From Deltaproteobacteria bacterium (lineage in GTDB: Bacteria; Myxococcota_A; UBA9160; UBA4427), in NCBI GenBank assembly GCA_029261835.1, contig JAJDAO010000043.1, positions 1 to 64,000 of the forward strand: DNA of 64,000 nucleotides, written 5' to 3'. Positions 1 to 8,345 of the stretch are shown here, one piece after another (the first letter of the stretch is position 1; each line of letters begins with the position of its first letter). The position numbers were made by a program, and so were the translations under genes. The notes under the pieces are model-generated. The model was given only the letters and a program-made list of their open reading frames with translations, was not told the DNA's origin and did not search any database.

Positions 1-1
1 G

Positions 2-1669
2 GTCTGGAATCTCTACGGACCCACCGAGACGACGATCTGGTCGTCGGCATCGCGCGTGCGTTCGAAGGCTGACGCCGCCTTTGTCGGGCAGCCCATCGCG
101 AACACCGAGTTCCAGATCCTCAGTCCGCATCTCAGCCACCAACCGATCGGCGTGCCTGGCGAATTGCTCATCGGCGGCGACGGTCTGGCGCGCGGTTATC
201 TGGGGCGCGAGGAGCTCACCCGCGAGAAGTTCATCGAAGACCCGCGTGATCCCGACAAGCGTCTGTACCGAACGGGCGATCTGGTGGTCCGCCAAGCCGA
301 CGGCGCGATCGAATTCCTCGGGCGTCTGGACAACCAGGTGAAGCTGCGCGGCTTCCGGATCGAGCTCGGTGAGATCGAGGCCCACCTGGAGGCTCATCCC
401 GAAGTCAGGCAGAGCCTCGTCATCGCCAGGGAAGATACACCGGGGGACAAGCGACTCGTGGCGTACCTCGTTTCGGATGCCTCGCCCGCACCCGAGCCGG
501 CAGTCCTGAGGGAGCACTTGCGAAAGTCCCTGCCCGAATACATGGTGCCCTCCGCCTTCGTATCTCTGCCCTCGTTTCCGTTGACCCCGAGCGGCAAAGT
601 CAATCGAAAGGTGCTGCCAGCACCAAGCGAAGTCGACACCTCGGAGCGCACGGAAACCCTGGCGAGTCGCGACTCGATCGAGACGGAACTCATCGAAGTT
701 TTCGAAGGGGTGCTGGGAGCGAGAGTCACTTCAACGGAAGACAGCTTCTTCGACCTCGGCGGGCATTCATTGCTGGCGCTGTCCGTCATCACTGCCATCA
801 ACCAACGCTTTGATTGCGATATGCCGCCGATGGTCTTCTTCGAGCACCCGAGCGTCAAGGCGCTAGCAGCTCTTCTCTCGGCAGAGCGCGTCGGGAAGAG
901 CATACTTCCCGAGCTCGCGTCGTCGGAGATGAGCCCGGAGGAGGCCGCCAAGATCGAGGGAATCGTGTCCGCAATCACAGCGAATACGATGCCAGCGGGA
1001 TCCGGCGGTCTGGGTTCATGCCCGGAGATGCGGGAGTCATTGCTGTGCAAGCGTCTCCTCGCGCCTCTCTACGCCATTCGACGCGGCAGCTTGCGGCGTC
1101 TGATTGTGAAGCTGATCTTGAAGCTGGAAGGAGGATCGAGCTTCACGGTGACGCTCAGGAAGCTGTTCTCGAAGTATCACCAGATTGAGGTGGGAGACTT
1201 CACTGCGGTGCGCTTTGATGCGAATGTATTGAAGAAGGGGACCAAGATCGGCAGGTACTGCTCGATCTTTCGCACGGCAAGATTCCAGAATGCTGATCAC
1301 CCGCGGAACACCGTCGCGACTCATGCCGTGTTCTACCATCCTGCGTTCGGTTTCACGCCAGGCTACGAACTCGAACGATCGCGAATCGAGGTCGGCAATG
1401 ACGTCTGGATCGGGCATGACGCCAAGATCCTCTTTCCCACGAGAAAGATCGGCGACGGCGCGGTGATCGCTGCAGGCGCCGTCGTAATCGGCGACGTGCC
1501 TCCCTATGCGATCGTCGGAGGATACCCGGCTCAGGTGGTCCGTTATCGGTTCTCCAGACCGATCATCGCCAAGCTGCTCGAGTCGAAATGGTGGGAGGCG
1601 TCACTCAGCGAGCTGCACGGAGCCAGAGAACAGTTCATGGTGCCATTGGAAGGCAAGCGCATCCACTAG
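2..1669 (+). CDS. NRPS C-terminal part: adenylation-carrier-acyltransferase fusion (5' end outside window)
   Basis: The reading frame is open from base 2, so the gene starts upstream of the window. It begins inside an amino-acid adenylation domain: core A5 (NLYGPTETT) lies at the very start, A7 (YRTGD) near base 270, A8 (GRLDNQVKLRGFRIE) near 325-370, and A10 with its lysine (PSGKVNRK) near 590. A carrier domain follows, with DLGGHSLL and phosphopantetheine serine TCA at 767-769. From about base 1130 to the end is a left-handed beta-helix (hexapeptide) acyltransferase domain of the CatB/XAT kind (GTKIGRYCSIF, DHPRNTVATHAVFY with the likely catalytic His, VGNDVWIGHDAKI, GDGAVIAAGAVV). A and carrier domains load an amino acid; the C-terminal domain probably acylates or transfers, which is inferred. 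The helix domain is closely similar to the free-standing protein at 17841-18554. A phosphopantetheinyl transferase is encoded two genes downstream. Confidence 0.88.
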   Translation, partial: VWNLYGPTETTIWSSASRVRSKADAAFVGQPIANTEFQILSPHLSHQPIGVPGELLIGGDGLARGYLGREELTREKFIEDPRDPDKRLYRTGDLVVRQADGAIEFLGRLDNQVKLRGFRIELGEIEAHLEAHPEVRQSLVIAREDTPGDKRLVAYLVSDASPAPEPAVLREHLRKSLPEYMVPSAFVSLPSFPLTPSGKVNRKVLPAPSEVDTSERTETLASRDSIETELIEVFEGVLGARVTSTEDSFFDLGGHSLLALSVITAINQRFDCDMPPMVFFEHPSVKALAALLSAERVGKSILPELASSEMSPEEAAKIEGIVSAITANTMPAGSGGLGSCPEMRESLLCKRLLAPLYAIRRGSLRRLIVKLILKLEGGSSFTVTLRKLFSKYHQIEVGDFTAVRFDANVLKKGTKIGRYCSIFRTARFQNADHPRNTVATHAVFYHPAFGFTPGYELERSRIEVGNDVWIGHDAKILFPTRKIGDGAVIAAGAVVIGDVPPYAIVGGYPAQVVRYRFSRPIIAKLLESKWWEASLSELHGAREQFMVPLEGKRIH

Positions 1670-1769
1670 CGCTGCGAGTGGTTGCCCCGCCGTAGCTCGC
1701 CCGGTTCCCTGGCCGCATGTCTGACCGTCCGCGGAACCGGACAACTCTAGAAGAAGGTCACAGAATCTC

Positions 1770-2672
1770 ATGTCCTCCAGCAGGCCCAAAGAAGAGCTCT
1801 ACGGAGATCTATTTTCCACCGAAAGGAGAGCCCATCTCTGGAATGATCTATATGACGACCCTTCCAACGTGTTCAATCGCAATATGGCACTGCGTCGTGA
1901 TCGCATTTGCCAGTTGGTAACCGATCGCTTCTCCCCCGATGCAGAGATCCTGGACCTCGGCTGTGGGGCCGGGGTTGTCATGGAGCAACTACTTCAGCGT
2001 GGTTTCAGAGTCACAGGTGCGGATCGATCCACAGACATGTTGGATCTGGCCGGCAGGCGTCTGGAAGGCTTTCCGCCTGAGGAGTATCAGCTTCATCAGG
2101 GAACCTGTGAAGACCTGCCCTTTGAGGCGGAGCAGTTTGATTCAGTCCTGTGCGTCGGGGTCTTCGGCTATATCGACGATGTTGTGGGAGCCTTGTTGGA
2201 GATTCGCCGCGTTCTGCGGCCTGGGGGCCTTCTCCTAATGAGCGTGAGAAACCCAACCAACTCGTTGATCTCCGACCCCATTCGTGTGCTCCGTTCCGTC
2301 TATCGAGAGCCCTGGCCAAAGCTTTGGAAGATCCTGAAGTCCGCCGCCTCTGGCTCGGTGTCTTCCGCTTCCGCCGAGTCTGAACCACCGCCGAACCCTT
2401 TCTCTACGCGCCCCCCACAGTTCAGCATTGATATTCTGCAAAAGCCCCGTCCTCTGATTCGAGGTGTCAGTCGCTGCGGCTATAGGCTGGATTACTTCGC
2501 GGGCTTCGGCTTCGGTCCTCTGGCCGTCAACGGGCGAAGCCTTCTGCCTGGTCGTTTGTCTGTCCAGATCAACGACGTTCTCAACAGCTCGCTGGATCGC
2601 CTTGGCCTGAAGACGCTCACGCAAAGGGTGGGAGATGTGAGCATTTACGGCTTCATCAAGTCCTCAGACTAG
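1770..2672 (+). CDS. class I SAM-dependent methyltransferase
   Basis: A 300-residue protein with a Rossmann methyltransferase fold. SAM-binding motif I is ILDLGCGAGVV at residues 60-70, the acidic end of beta-2 is GADRS, and a post-motif ILRPGG-type segment (VLRPGGLLLMSV) follows. The substrate cannot be read from sequence. The gene sits 100 bases after the NRPS and 16 bases before the phosphopantetheinyl transferase, so the three are probably cotranscribed. Two readings are open: tailoring of a carrier-bound amino acid, or O-methylation of a phosphoramidate, by analogy with the methyltransferase genes that accompany Cj1416-Cj1418 in Campylobacter. The ATG at 1770 is preceded by AGAAGG about 15 bases upstream. 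Confidence 0.85.
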   Translation: MSSSRPKEELYGDLFSTERRAHLWNDLYDDPSNVFNRNMALRRDRICQLVTDRFSPDAEILDLGCGAGVVMEQLLQRGFRVTGADRSTDMLDLAGRRLEGFPPEEYQLHQGTCEDLPFEAEQFDSVLCVGVFGYIDDVVGALLEIRRVLRPGGLLLMSVRNPTNSLISDPIRVLRSVYREPWPKLWKILKSAASGSVSSASAESEPPPNPFSTRPPQFSIDILQKPRPLIRGVSRCGYRLDYFAGFGFGPLAVNGRSLLPGRLSVQINDVLNSSLDRLGLKTLTQRVGDVSIYGFIKSSD

Positions 2673-2688
2673 AACGGTTGAGACCCCG

Positions 2689-3471
2689 ATGATGGAACCG
2701 CGCAAGACCGGGCCTGCAAGTCGCGCCGCCGCCTGTGCTGGCGCGGACTTGCACCGGCGCTTCTACGAGCCGCTGCCAGCAGAGCTGATAGAGCCGGGCG
2801 TGCTCGGGATCATGGCACCAATCGCTGACGCACTGGAGGACCTCTTTCCGGGCGAGCGCGCACATCTCGCATCCGCGCGCCCGGTGCGGCAGCGGGAGTT
2901 TGCAACCGGCCGGCTCTGCGCCCGCGAACTGCTGTCGCAGCTGGGCGTGCCCACCGCCCCCCTGCTGCGCGGCGAGGATCGCCTTCCACGCTGGCCGCAC
3001 GGGGTGCTGGGCTCGATCTCGCACACACGCGAGCAGTGCGTGGCGCTGGTCGCCCGCAGCCGAGACGTGGCGGCTCTGGGGATCGACATCGAGGAGGACG
3101 CCGACCTGGAGCCCGATCTCTGGCCCGAGTTCTGCACGCCAGAGGAGCTTCGCTGGCTCGGCGATCAGCCCTGCCACCCACCAGGCCGTTTGGCACGCCT
3201 GATCTTCAGCGCCAAGGAATGCGTCTACAAGGCGCAGTTCCCGGTGGCGCGCGTCGAACTCGGCTTCCACGACCTGGAGCTGACGTTCGATGAGTCGCGC
3301 GGCGAGTTCGCTGCGCGCCCCACGCGCGACCTCGGGCCGCTCGCGACCCGAGGAGACGCCCTGATCGGCCACTTCGTGCGCATCGGCGGCTCCATTGTCA
3401 CCACATTGATCCTGCGCGCGATCGAACCGCCGCAGGGCGTCGCAGCGCCCTCCCAGCGACGTGGTTCCTGA
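2689..3471 (+). CDS. 4'-phosphopantetheinyl transferase (EntD/PcpS type)
   Basis: A 260-residue protein that moves the phosphopantetheine arm of CoA to the serine of carrier domains. The Mg-binding motif is GIDIEE at residues 131-136 (Asp133, Glu135), and the second signature is FSAKECVYK, with Glu177 and Lys181. Arrangement and length fit EntD/PcpS enzymes of secondary metabolism. Likely partners are the carrier domain of the NRPS at the window start and the two free acyl carrier proteins at 17534 and 19604. The start is the first of two adjacent ATGs at 2689; the second at 2692 is equally possible. Confidence 0.9.
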   Translation: MMEPRKTGPASRAAACAGADLHRRFYEPLPAELIEPGVLGIMAPIADALEDLFPGERAHLASARPVRQREFATGRLCARELLSQLGVPTAPLLRGEDRLPRWPHGVLGSISHTREQCVALVARSRDVAALGIDIEEDADLEPDLWPEFCTPEELRWLGDQPCHPPGRLARLIFSAKECVYKAQFPVARVELGFHDLELTFDESRGEFAARPTRDLGPLATRGDALIGHFVRIGGSIVTTLILRAIEPPQGVAAPSQRRGS

Positions 3472-3795
3472 GCTGGTCGGCAACGGCTGCCCGGGCACCG
3501 GTTACAGCCTGCCCCCATCCCGCCCATGTCGGTTTCACAGCATGCACAGCGAACACCGCTAGGATTCCCCAGCCGCTCAGTCCCAGCGGCCCGGTGAGGC
3601 AAGAAGAGCGGGGGGAAATCCCTATCCCGCTGACTCACTCAAACTGCAAGAGAGCCCTAAAATTTCTTCCCCCGATGCCGAGAGAGCATGGAGCGGCCGA
3701 GTCATCTCGGTCGCGGGAGAGAGCATTCTCGTAGGACTCGGCGATTGCCGGACGCCGCATCGGGCGTGCGCGCTCAAGAGAAAGGTCGCTTCGGA

Positions 3796-4581
3796 ATGAG
3801 CGCTGGAATGGAAAGAGAGTCGACTCACTCCAACCTGTTCTGGGTTCCTGAAGAGGACTGGATAAAGGCCATCAAGAAGAAGGACACGGTCGTCACCGTC
3901 TTTCTCGTCGACCCTCTGATCCGCATCGTCCTGCCGAGCTTCCTCCGCCTGAAAGCAACGCCCAATCAAGTCACGGTCCTCAGCTTCGCGACCTCATTGT
4001 TGAACGCCTGGCTCTTCTACGCTGGCCATACCGTCGTGGCCGGAGTCGTATTCTTTCTCTGGTACGCAATCGACTGCATCGATGGAAAGATCGCCCGGCT
4101 GACCAATCGATGCACGAGCTTCGGACAGTGGCTGGATCTCTTCACCGATCGTCTGGGGACCTCCTTGGTCGTCTTCGGCCTGGCGGGCTACTACCTGCGA
4201 GCCGGCGATATGGCAACGGCGGTGCTCGCATTCGCGTTCCTCACCACCTGGTTCCTCGGAATCATGAATCAGACGGTCCTCAGGACCATTGCCCCCAAGT
4301 TCGAGAACGTGGCCGAGATCAGACAGGCGGAGCCCGAAGCCTCCAGCAACCACAAGAAGGGTTTCCTGAAACGATACGTGGCCTTCGTAGCGCGCTGGCG
4401 CCTCGCGCCGTGGCCCGTGGCCGACGTCGAGTGGTTGATGACGGGGCTGGTCCTGGGGCCCGTGACGGGTTACGTATTCCCCTGTCTACTGGCTGCCCTC
4501 GTCGGGTTCGTCGCACAGCGTGGGCTGAGGACGCTCGGTTTCTGGTGGCGTCGCCGCGCTCAGATCGCAACGGCGGGCTGA
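3796..4581 (+). CDS. CDP-alcohol phosphatidyltransferase family membrane enzyme
   Basis: An integral membrane enzyme with the full family signature, Asp93-x2-Asp96-Gly97-x2-Ala100-Arg101-x8-Gly110-x3-Asp114-x3-Asp118. Several hydrophobic segments follow. Known members take CDP-diacylglycerol, CDP-choline, CDP-ethanolamine or CDP-inositol and pass the phospho group to an alcohol, releasing CMP. Here the next genes downstream look able to make CDP-amidate, so this enzyme might pass a phosphoramidate group to a lipid or polyol; that is an inference from context only. The ATG at 3796 is chosen because AGAAAGG lies about 10 bases upstream. An in-frame ATG at 3688 would add 36 basic, low-complexity residues. 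The gene lies 46 bases before the kinase fusion. Confidence 0.85.
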   Translation: MSAGMERESTHSNLFWVPEEDWIKAIKKKDTVVTVFLVDPLIRIVLPSFLRLKATPNQVTVLSFATSLLNAWLFYAGHTVVAGVVFFLWYAIDCIDGKIARLTNRCTSFGQWLDLFTDRLGTSLVVFGLAGYYLRAGDMATAVLAFAFLTTWFLGIMNQTVLRTIAPKFENVAEIRQAEPEASSNHKKGFLKRYVAFVARWRLAPWPVADVEWLMTGLVLGPVTGYVFPCLLAALVGFVAQRGLRTLGFWWRRRAQIATAG

Positions 4582-4627
4582 TGCAGATCGCTTCGACGAA
4601 CAGCGCGTCCAGAGTCATGAGGTAGGA

Positions 4628-7600
4628 ATGGAGACCCCCGACTATCGCGTCATCATCCTGGGCGCCGGAGAGAGCACCCGCGGCGGGCTCCCGGCCGCAC
4701 TCGTGGCGGTGGGCAATCGGGGGCGCCTGCTGGACTGGCTCTTGACGGCCTTTGACCATTTGCCCGATCCCGACGTGAACTTCGTGAGCGGCTTCATGGC
4801 TCAGGAGGTCATGCGCCACTATCGCGAGATTCGCTTTCACCACAATCCCGACTGGCGAGAAACGGGTCCCGCCAAGTCTCTGTCTCTGGCTCCCCTCAGC
4901 TCGAAGGTCGCCACGTTCATCTGTTACTCGGATGTGGTCTTCCGCGAGGAATCGATTCGCCGACTGTGGGAGGTAGACGCGGAGCTCGTGGTTGCGATCG
5001 ATCGCGCCTGGAAGGTGCGCTACGACGGCCGCTCGGAGTCGGAGCTGGTCGCAGCCGAGAAAGTCATCTTGGACGATCAGCGGTTGGTGGAGATCGGTCA
5101 GGACGTCGACGTGTCTTCAGCCGACGCGGAGTTCTGTGGCATCATCAAGCTCTCGAGCTCCACGGCAAAGAGGCTCGAAAACGTCCTCACATCCTCGACC
5201 TTCCGAAGCACGGACAGCCTCCCCAACGTTCTGAGCTTTCTCCTGCGTCACAAAGTGGTGGCGAACACGGTCGATGTGGACGGTGAATGGGCCGAGCTCA
5301 ATGCGCCGCAGGATCTCGCACACTTCGTCCTCGGTACGAAGGCCGAATCCCTCGAGCGCTTGCGGCCCCTCCTGACGTCGGGAAGCATCGGCGAGCTCCT
5401 TCGCCTGACCCTCGGCCAGTGGCAGAGTGACCGTGCGGGGCTGCTTCAGAAGATCCACGACACCTTCGACGACACCTGCGTGATCGTGCGCAGTAGCTCG
5501 CTCCTGGAGGACGGCTGGTCCGCATCGGCGGCCGGCGCGTTTACGAGCATCCCCGACGTTCCCACTGACGACCCTGGGCGGCTCGCGGAGGTAGTGGACG
5601 AGGTCTTCGCTTCCTACGGCGATGTGCGGCTCGAGAACCAGGTTCTCATCCAGGAGATGCTCACGAAGGTTCGCATGAGCGGCGTCGTGATGACGCGAAC
5701 GCACGAACACGGCGCTCCGTATTACGTCGTCAACTACGACGACATCTCGGGAGGAACCGACTCCGTCACCTCCGGTGAAGGCCGACACGTCAAGACCCTC
5801 TTCGTCCACCGCAGCAGCGTTCTCGGAGATTCCTTTTCCAGCGATCTTCACGCGGTAATGGAGACCGTGCGCGAGCTCGAACAAGTGGTGGGGCACGATT
5901 CTCTGGACATCGAGTTCGCGGTTGACGCGGAGGGGGTCAGCCACATCCTCCAGGTCCGTCCCATCGTGACGACCCAGGAGAACTACATCACGAGCGACGA
6001 GGCCGTACAGGATGGCATTCGCGACGCCAAGCGCTTCTTCCGCGAGCTCCAGCGACCCTCGCCCTTCCTGCTGGGTGAGTCGACGCAGCTCAGCGTCATG
6101 TCTGATTGGAATCCGGCCGAGATCGTAGGCACCAAGCCAGGCATCCTGGCGCTCTCCCTCTATCGCTACATCATCACCGACGAGACCTGGGCCAGGCAGC
6201 GCGTCGAGTGGGGCTACCGCGATGTTCGCCCCTGCAACCTCCTCGTCGAGATCGAGAGCCATCCCTATGTGGACGTGCGTGCCACATTCAATTCCTTCGT
6301 TCCGGCTGCAATCGAAGATGATCTCGCACGCAGATTGCTGGAGCACCATCTCGCGAAGCTCGCCGCCCGCCCCGAGCTGCACGACAAGGTCGAGTTCGAT
6401 GTTCTGCTGACTTGCTGGTCTTTTGACATCGACGAGCGCCTCGAAGCCCTGGGGCGCGAGGCGGGCTTCTCTCGGGAGGAGCTTGGACAGATCCGCGAGG
6501 GTCTGCACGACATCACGCAGCGGGGCATCCAACGCTGTCGCAACGACTACGATGCCCTGGCGGCGACGGCCCGACGCTTCGATCGGATCGCGGCCACGGA
6601 CCTCTCCCACTTGGAGCGGGCCTTCCTGCACCTCGAGAACGCCCGCGAGTACGGCGCACTGCATTTCTCACATCTGGCGCGCGCGGGCTTCGTCGCAGTG
6701 ATCCTGCTGCGCTCCCTCGTGAGCCGCGGCGTGATCAGCTCCGACGAGCAGGAGGCGTTCCTCGCATCCTTGGAGACGGTGTCGGGCACCATGCAGGAGG
6801 ATGCGGCCCGCGTGGCGCGGGGCGGGCTCGATTGGCAGGAGTTCATCGACCGTTACGGTCATCTCCGGCCCGGAACGTACGACATCAACTCCGCCCACTA
6901 CGCCAGCGCGCCGGAGGAGTTCTTGCGGCCGGTGGTGGAGCAGGTCGGATCCCAGGCCGCGGGATCCCCGCCCGCCTTTACCTGGTCGGCGGAGACCACG
7001 GCCCGCGTCCAGGAGGCCCTGGAAGACGCGGATCTGGGTGTGGATTTCGCCGGATTCGAGGAGTTCCTGCGCCTCGGCATCGAAGGTCGGGAGCACGGAA
7101 AGTTCGTCTTCACACGGGATCTGAGCGCGGCCCTCGAACACATCGCAGAGTTCGGCTCGGAGCACTTCATCTCTCGCAAGAAGATGTCCCGCATTCGCAT
7201 CGGCGACATTTTGCGAATGCGGCGGGCGAGCTCTCAGGATATCTCGAGCAGCCTGCTCGAACTCGCCCAGCAAGGGAAGAGGGCTTCGCGCGTTCAGCAG
7301 GCGATCTGTCTGCCAGGTCAGATCTTCGAACCGGAGGACATCGCGTGCTTCGAGTACCGCGAAACCGCACCGAACTTCGTCACTCGGAAGAAGGTTCGCT
7401 GCGAGATCGTTGTGCTGGGGCAGGATTCGAGCCCAAACACCAACCTGGAGAACAAGATCGTGGTGATCTCCAATGCGGATCCCGGCTTCGATTGGATCTT
7501 CGCCAGAGGCATCGCGGGGCTCATTACGATGTACGGTGGCGCGAATTCGCACATGGCAATACGCATGGCCGAGTTCGAGCTCCCAGGCGTGACGGGTGTT

Positions 7601-7684
7601 GGAGAGCTGCTGTTCGAGCAGCTCTGTCGAGCGCATGTTGCGGAGCTGGACTGCGCGGGACGTCAGGTACGGATCGTTCGGTAG
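4628..7684 (+). CDS. nucleotidyltransferase-like domain fused to L-glutamine kinase (Cj1418-like, PEP-synthase fold)
   Basis: A 1018-residue fusion. Residues 1 to about 250 resemble a sugar-nucleotide/choline-phosphate nucleotidyltransferase (VIILGAGESTR, CYSDVVF), but the usual PK lysine is replaced (GLPAALV), so activity is doubtful. Residues 265-450 are the ATP-binding domain of pyruvate-phosphate dikinase/PEP synthase (CVIVRSSSLLEDG, DIEFAVD, ILQVRPI). The C-terminus is the swivelling phosphohistidine domain, GGANSHMAIRMAE with His975 (codon at 7550). The kinase part is about 770 residues, the size and layout of Campylobacter Cj1418, which makes L-glutamine phosphate from ATP and glutamine. 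No PEP-binding TIM-barrel signature is seen, which argues against a real PEP synthase. The gene is followed at 7 bases by the Cj1417-like and then the Cj1416-like gene. Family assignment is by recognition; the N-terminal fusion is unusual. Confidence 0.82.
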   Translation: METPDYRVIILGAGESTRGGLPAALVAVGNRGRLLDWLLTAFDHLPDPDVNFVSGFMAQEVMRHYREIRFHHNPDWRETGPAKSLSLAPLSSKVATFICYSDVVFREESIRRLWEVDAELVVAIDRAWKVRYDGRSESELVAAEKVILDDQRLVEIGQDVDVSSADAEFCGIIKLSSSTAKRLENVLTSSTFRSTDSLPNVLSFLLRHKVVANTVDVDGEWAELNAPQDLAHFVLGTKAESLERLRPLLTSGSIGELLRLTLGQWQSDRAGLLQKIHDTFDDTCVIVRSSSLLEDGWSASAAGAFTSIPDVPTDDPGRLAEVVDEVFASYGDVRLENQVLIQEMLTKVRMSGVVMTRTHEHGAPYYVVNYDDISGGTDSVTSGEGRHVKTLFVHRSSVLGDSFSSDLHAVMETVRELEQVVGHDSLDIEFAVDAEGVSHILQVRPIVTTQENYITSDEAVQDGIRDAKRFFRELQRPSPFLLGESTQLSVMSDWNPAEIVGTKPGILALSLYRYIITDETWARQRVEWGYRDVRPCNLLVEIESHPYVDVRATFNSFVPAAIEDDLARRLLEHHLAKLAARPELHDKVEFDVLLTCWSFDIDERLEALGREAGFSREELGQIREGLHDITQRGIQRCRNDYDALAATARRFDRIAATDLSHLERAFLHLENAREYGALHFSHLARAGFVAVILLRSLVSRGVISSDEQEAFLASLETVSGTMQEDAARVARGGLDWQEFIDRYGHLRPGTYDINSAHYASAPEEFLRPVVEQVGSQAAGSPPAFTWSAETTARVQEALEDADLGVDFAGFEEFLRLGIEGREHGKFVFTRDLSAALEHIAEFGSEHFISRKKMSRIRIGDILRMRRASSQDISSSLLELAQQGKRASRVQQAICLPGQIFEPEDIACFEYRETAPNFVTRKKVRCEIVVLGQDSSPNTNLENKIVVISNADPGFDWIFARGIAGLITMYGGANSHMAIRMAEFELPGVTGVGELLFEQLCRAHVAELDCAGRQVRIVR

Positions 7685-7691
7685 AGTATCG

Positions 7692-8345
7692 ATGATCAAC
7701 ATTGGACTGACGACGAGGGTGGAAGACGGCCGCGAGCGCCGAGACTGCATCGACCAGGCCTGGTATCCGCTTCTCTCCGGCCTCGGGTGCCGCCCCGTCC
7801 TCCTGCCGAACTTCCCAGACGCTCCGGGCGGGGCCCAGGAGATGCTTCGAGAGCTCAGGCTCGTCGGCGTAATTCTCACGGGCGGCAATGATCTCGGAGA
7901 GTTCGCGGAGGGCCGGAGCGTCGCCCTCGAGCGCGATCGCTTCGAATCCGAACTCATCAGCGCTGCAGCGGCGACCCACTTGCCTCTGCTGGGCGTCTGC
8001 CGCGGCTTCCAGAAGTTGGCGGTTCGCTATGGAGCGATGCTGCAGCGCGTTCGGGGCCACGTCGCCGTTCGACACCGCCTCGACGTCGACTCGCCGGGCC
8101 CCATGCCGCTGGGAGCGCGAGACGAGGTGAATAGCTACCACGACTTTGGCCTGAGTAGCGAGGGCTTCCCGTCCTGTCTGAAGGTGGTGGGCGTCTCAGC
8201 TGACGGCTTGATCGAAGCAGCAGTCCACGAGTCCCTTCCGCAGTGGGGGATCATGTGGCATCCCGAGCGCGCTCCCAACGACCCGCGAGATCTCGAGATC
8301 CTGAAGAAGCTGTTCGTGCCCGACGGCACAGGGAGACCCAGTTGA
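7692..8345 (+). CDS. class I glutamine amidotransferase-like hydrolase (Cj1417-like, gamma-glutamyl-CDP-amidate hydrolase)
   Basis: A 217-residue class I amidotransferase-fold protein with the complete triad: nucleophile Cys103 in LLGVCRGFQ, His190 and Glu192 in MWHPER. It carries GGNDL near residue 60 and VNSYHDFG before the histidine, features shared with Campylobacter Cj1417. That enzyme cleaves CDP-L-glutamine to glutamate and cytidine diphosphoramidate. Standing alone between a putative glutamine kinase and a cytidylyltransferase, this role fits better than gamma-glutamyl-GABA hydrolysis, the family's other common activity. The ATG at 7692 begins 7 bases after the kinase stop; an earlier in-frame ATG would read deep into that gene. 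Its stop overlaps the start of the next gene. Confidence 0.83.
   Translation: MINIGLTTRVEDGRERRDCIDQAWYPLLSGLGCRPVLLPNFPDAPGGAQEMLRELRLVGVILTGGNDLGEFAEGRSVALERDRFESELISAAAATHLPLLGVCRGFQKLAVRYGAMLQRVRGHVAVRHRLDVDSPGPMPLGARDEVNSYHDFGLSSEGFPSCLKVVGVSADGLIEAAVHESLPQWGIMWHPERAPNDPRDLEILKKLFVPDGTGRPS

Noticed and set aside
4628..7684. Annotation as phosphoenolpyruvate synthase.
   Set aside because: The order of ATP-binding and histidine domains fits, but the C-terminal PEP-binding barrel is absent and neighbours match the glutamine kinase pathway.
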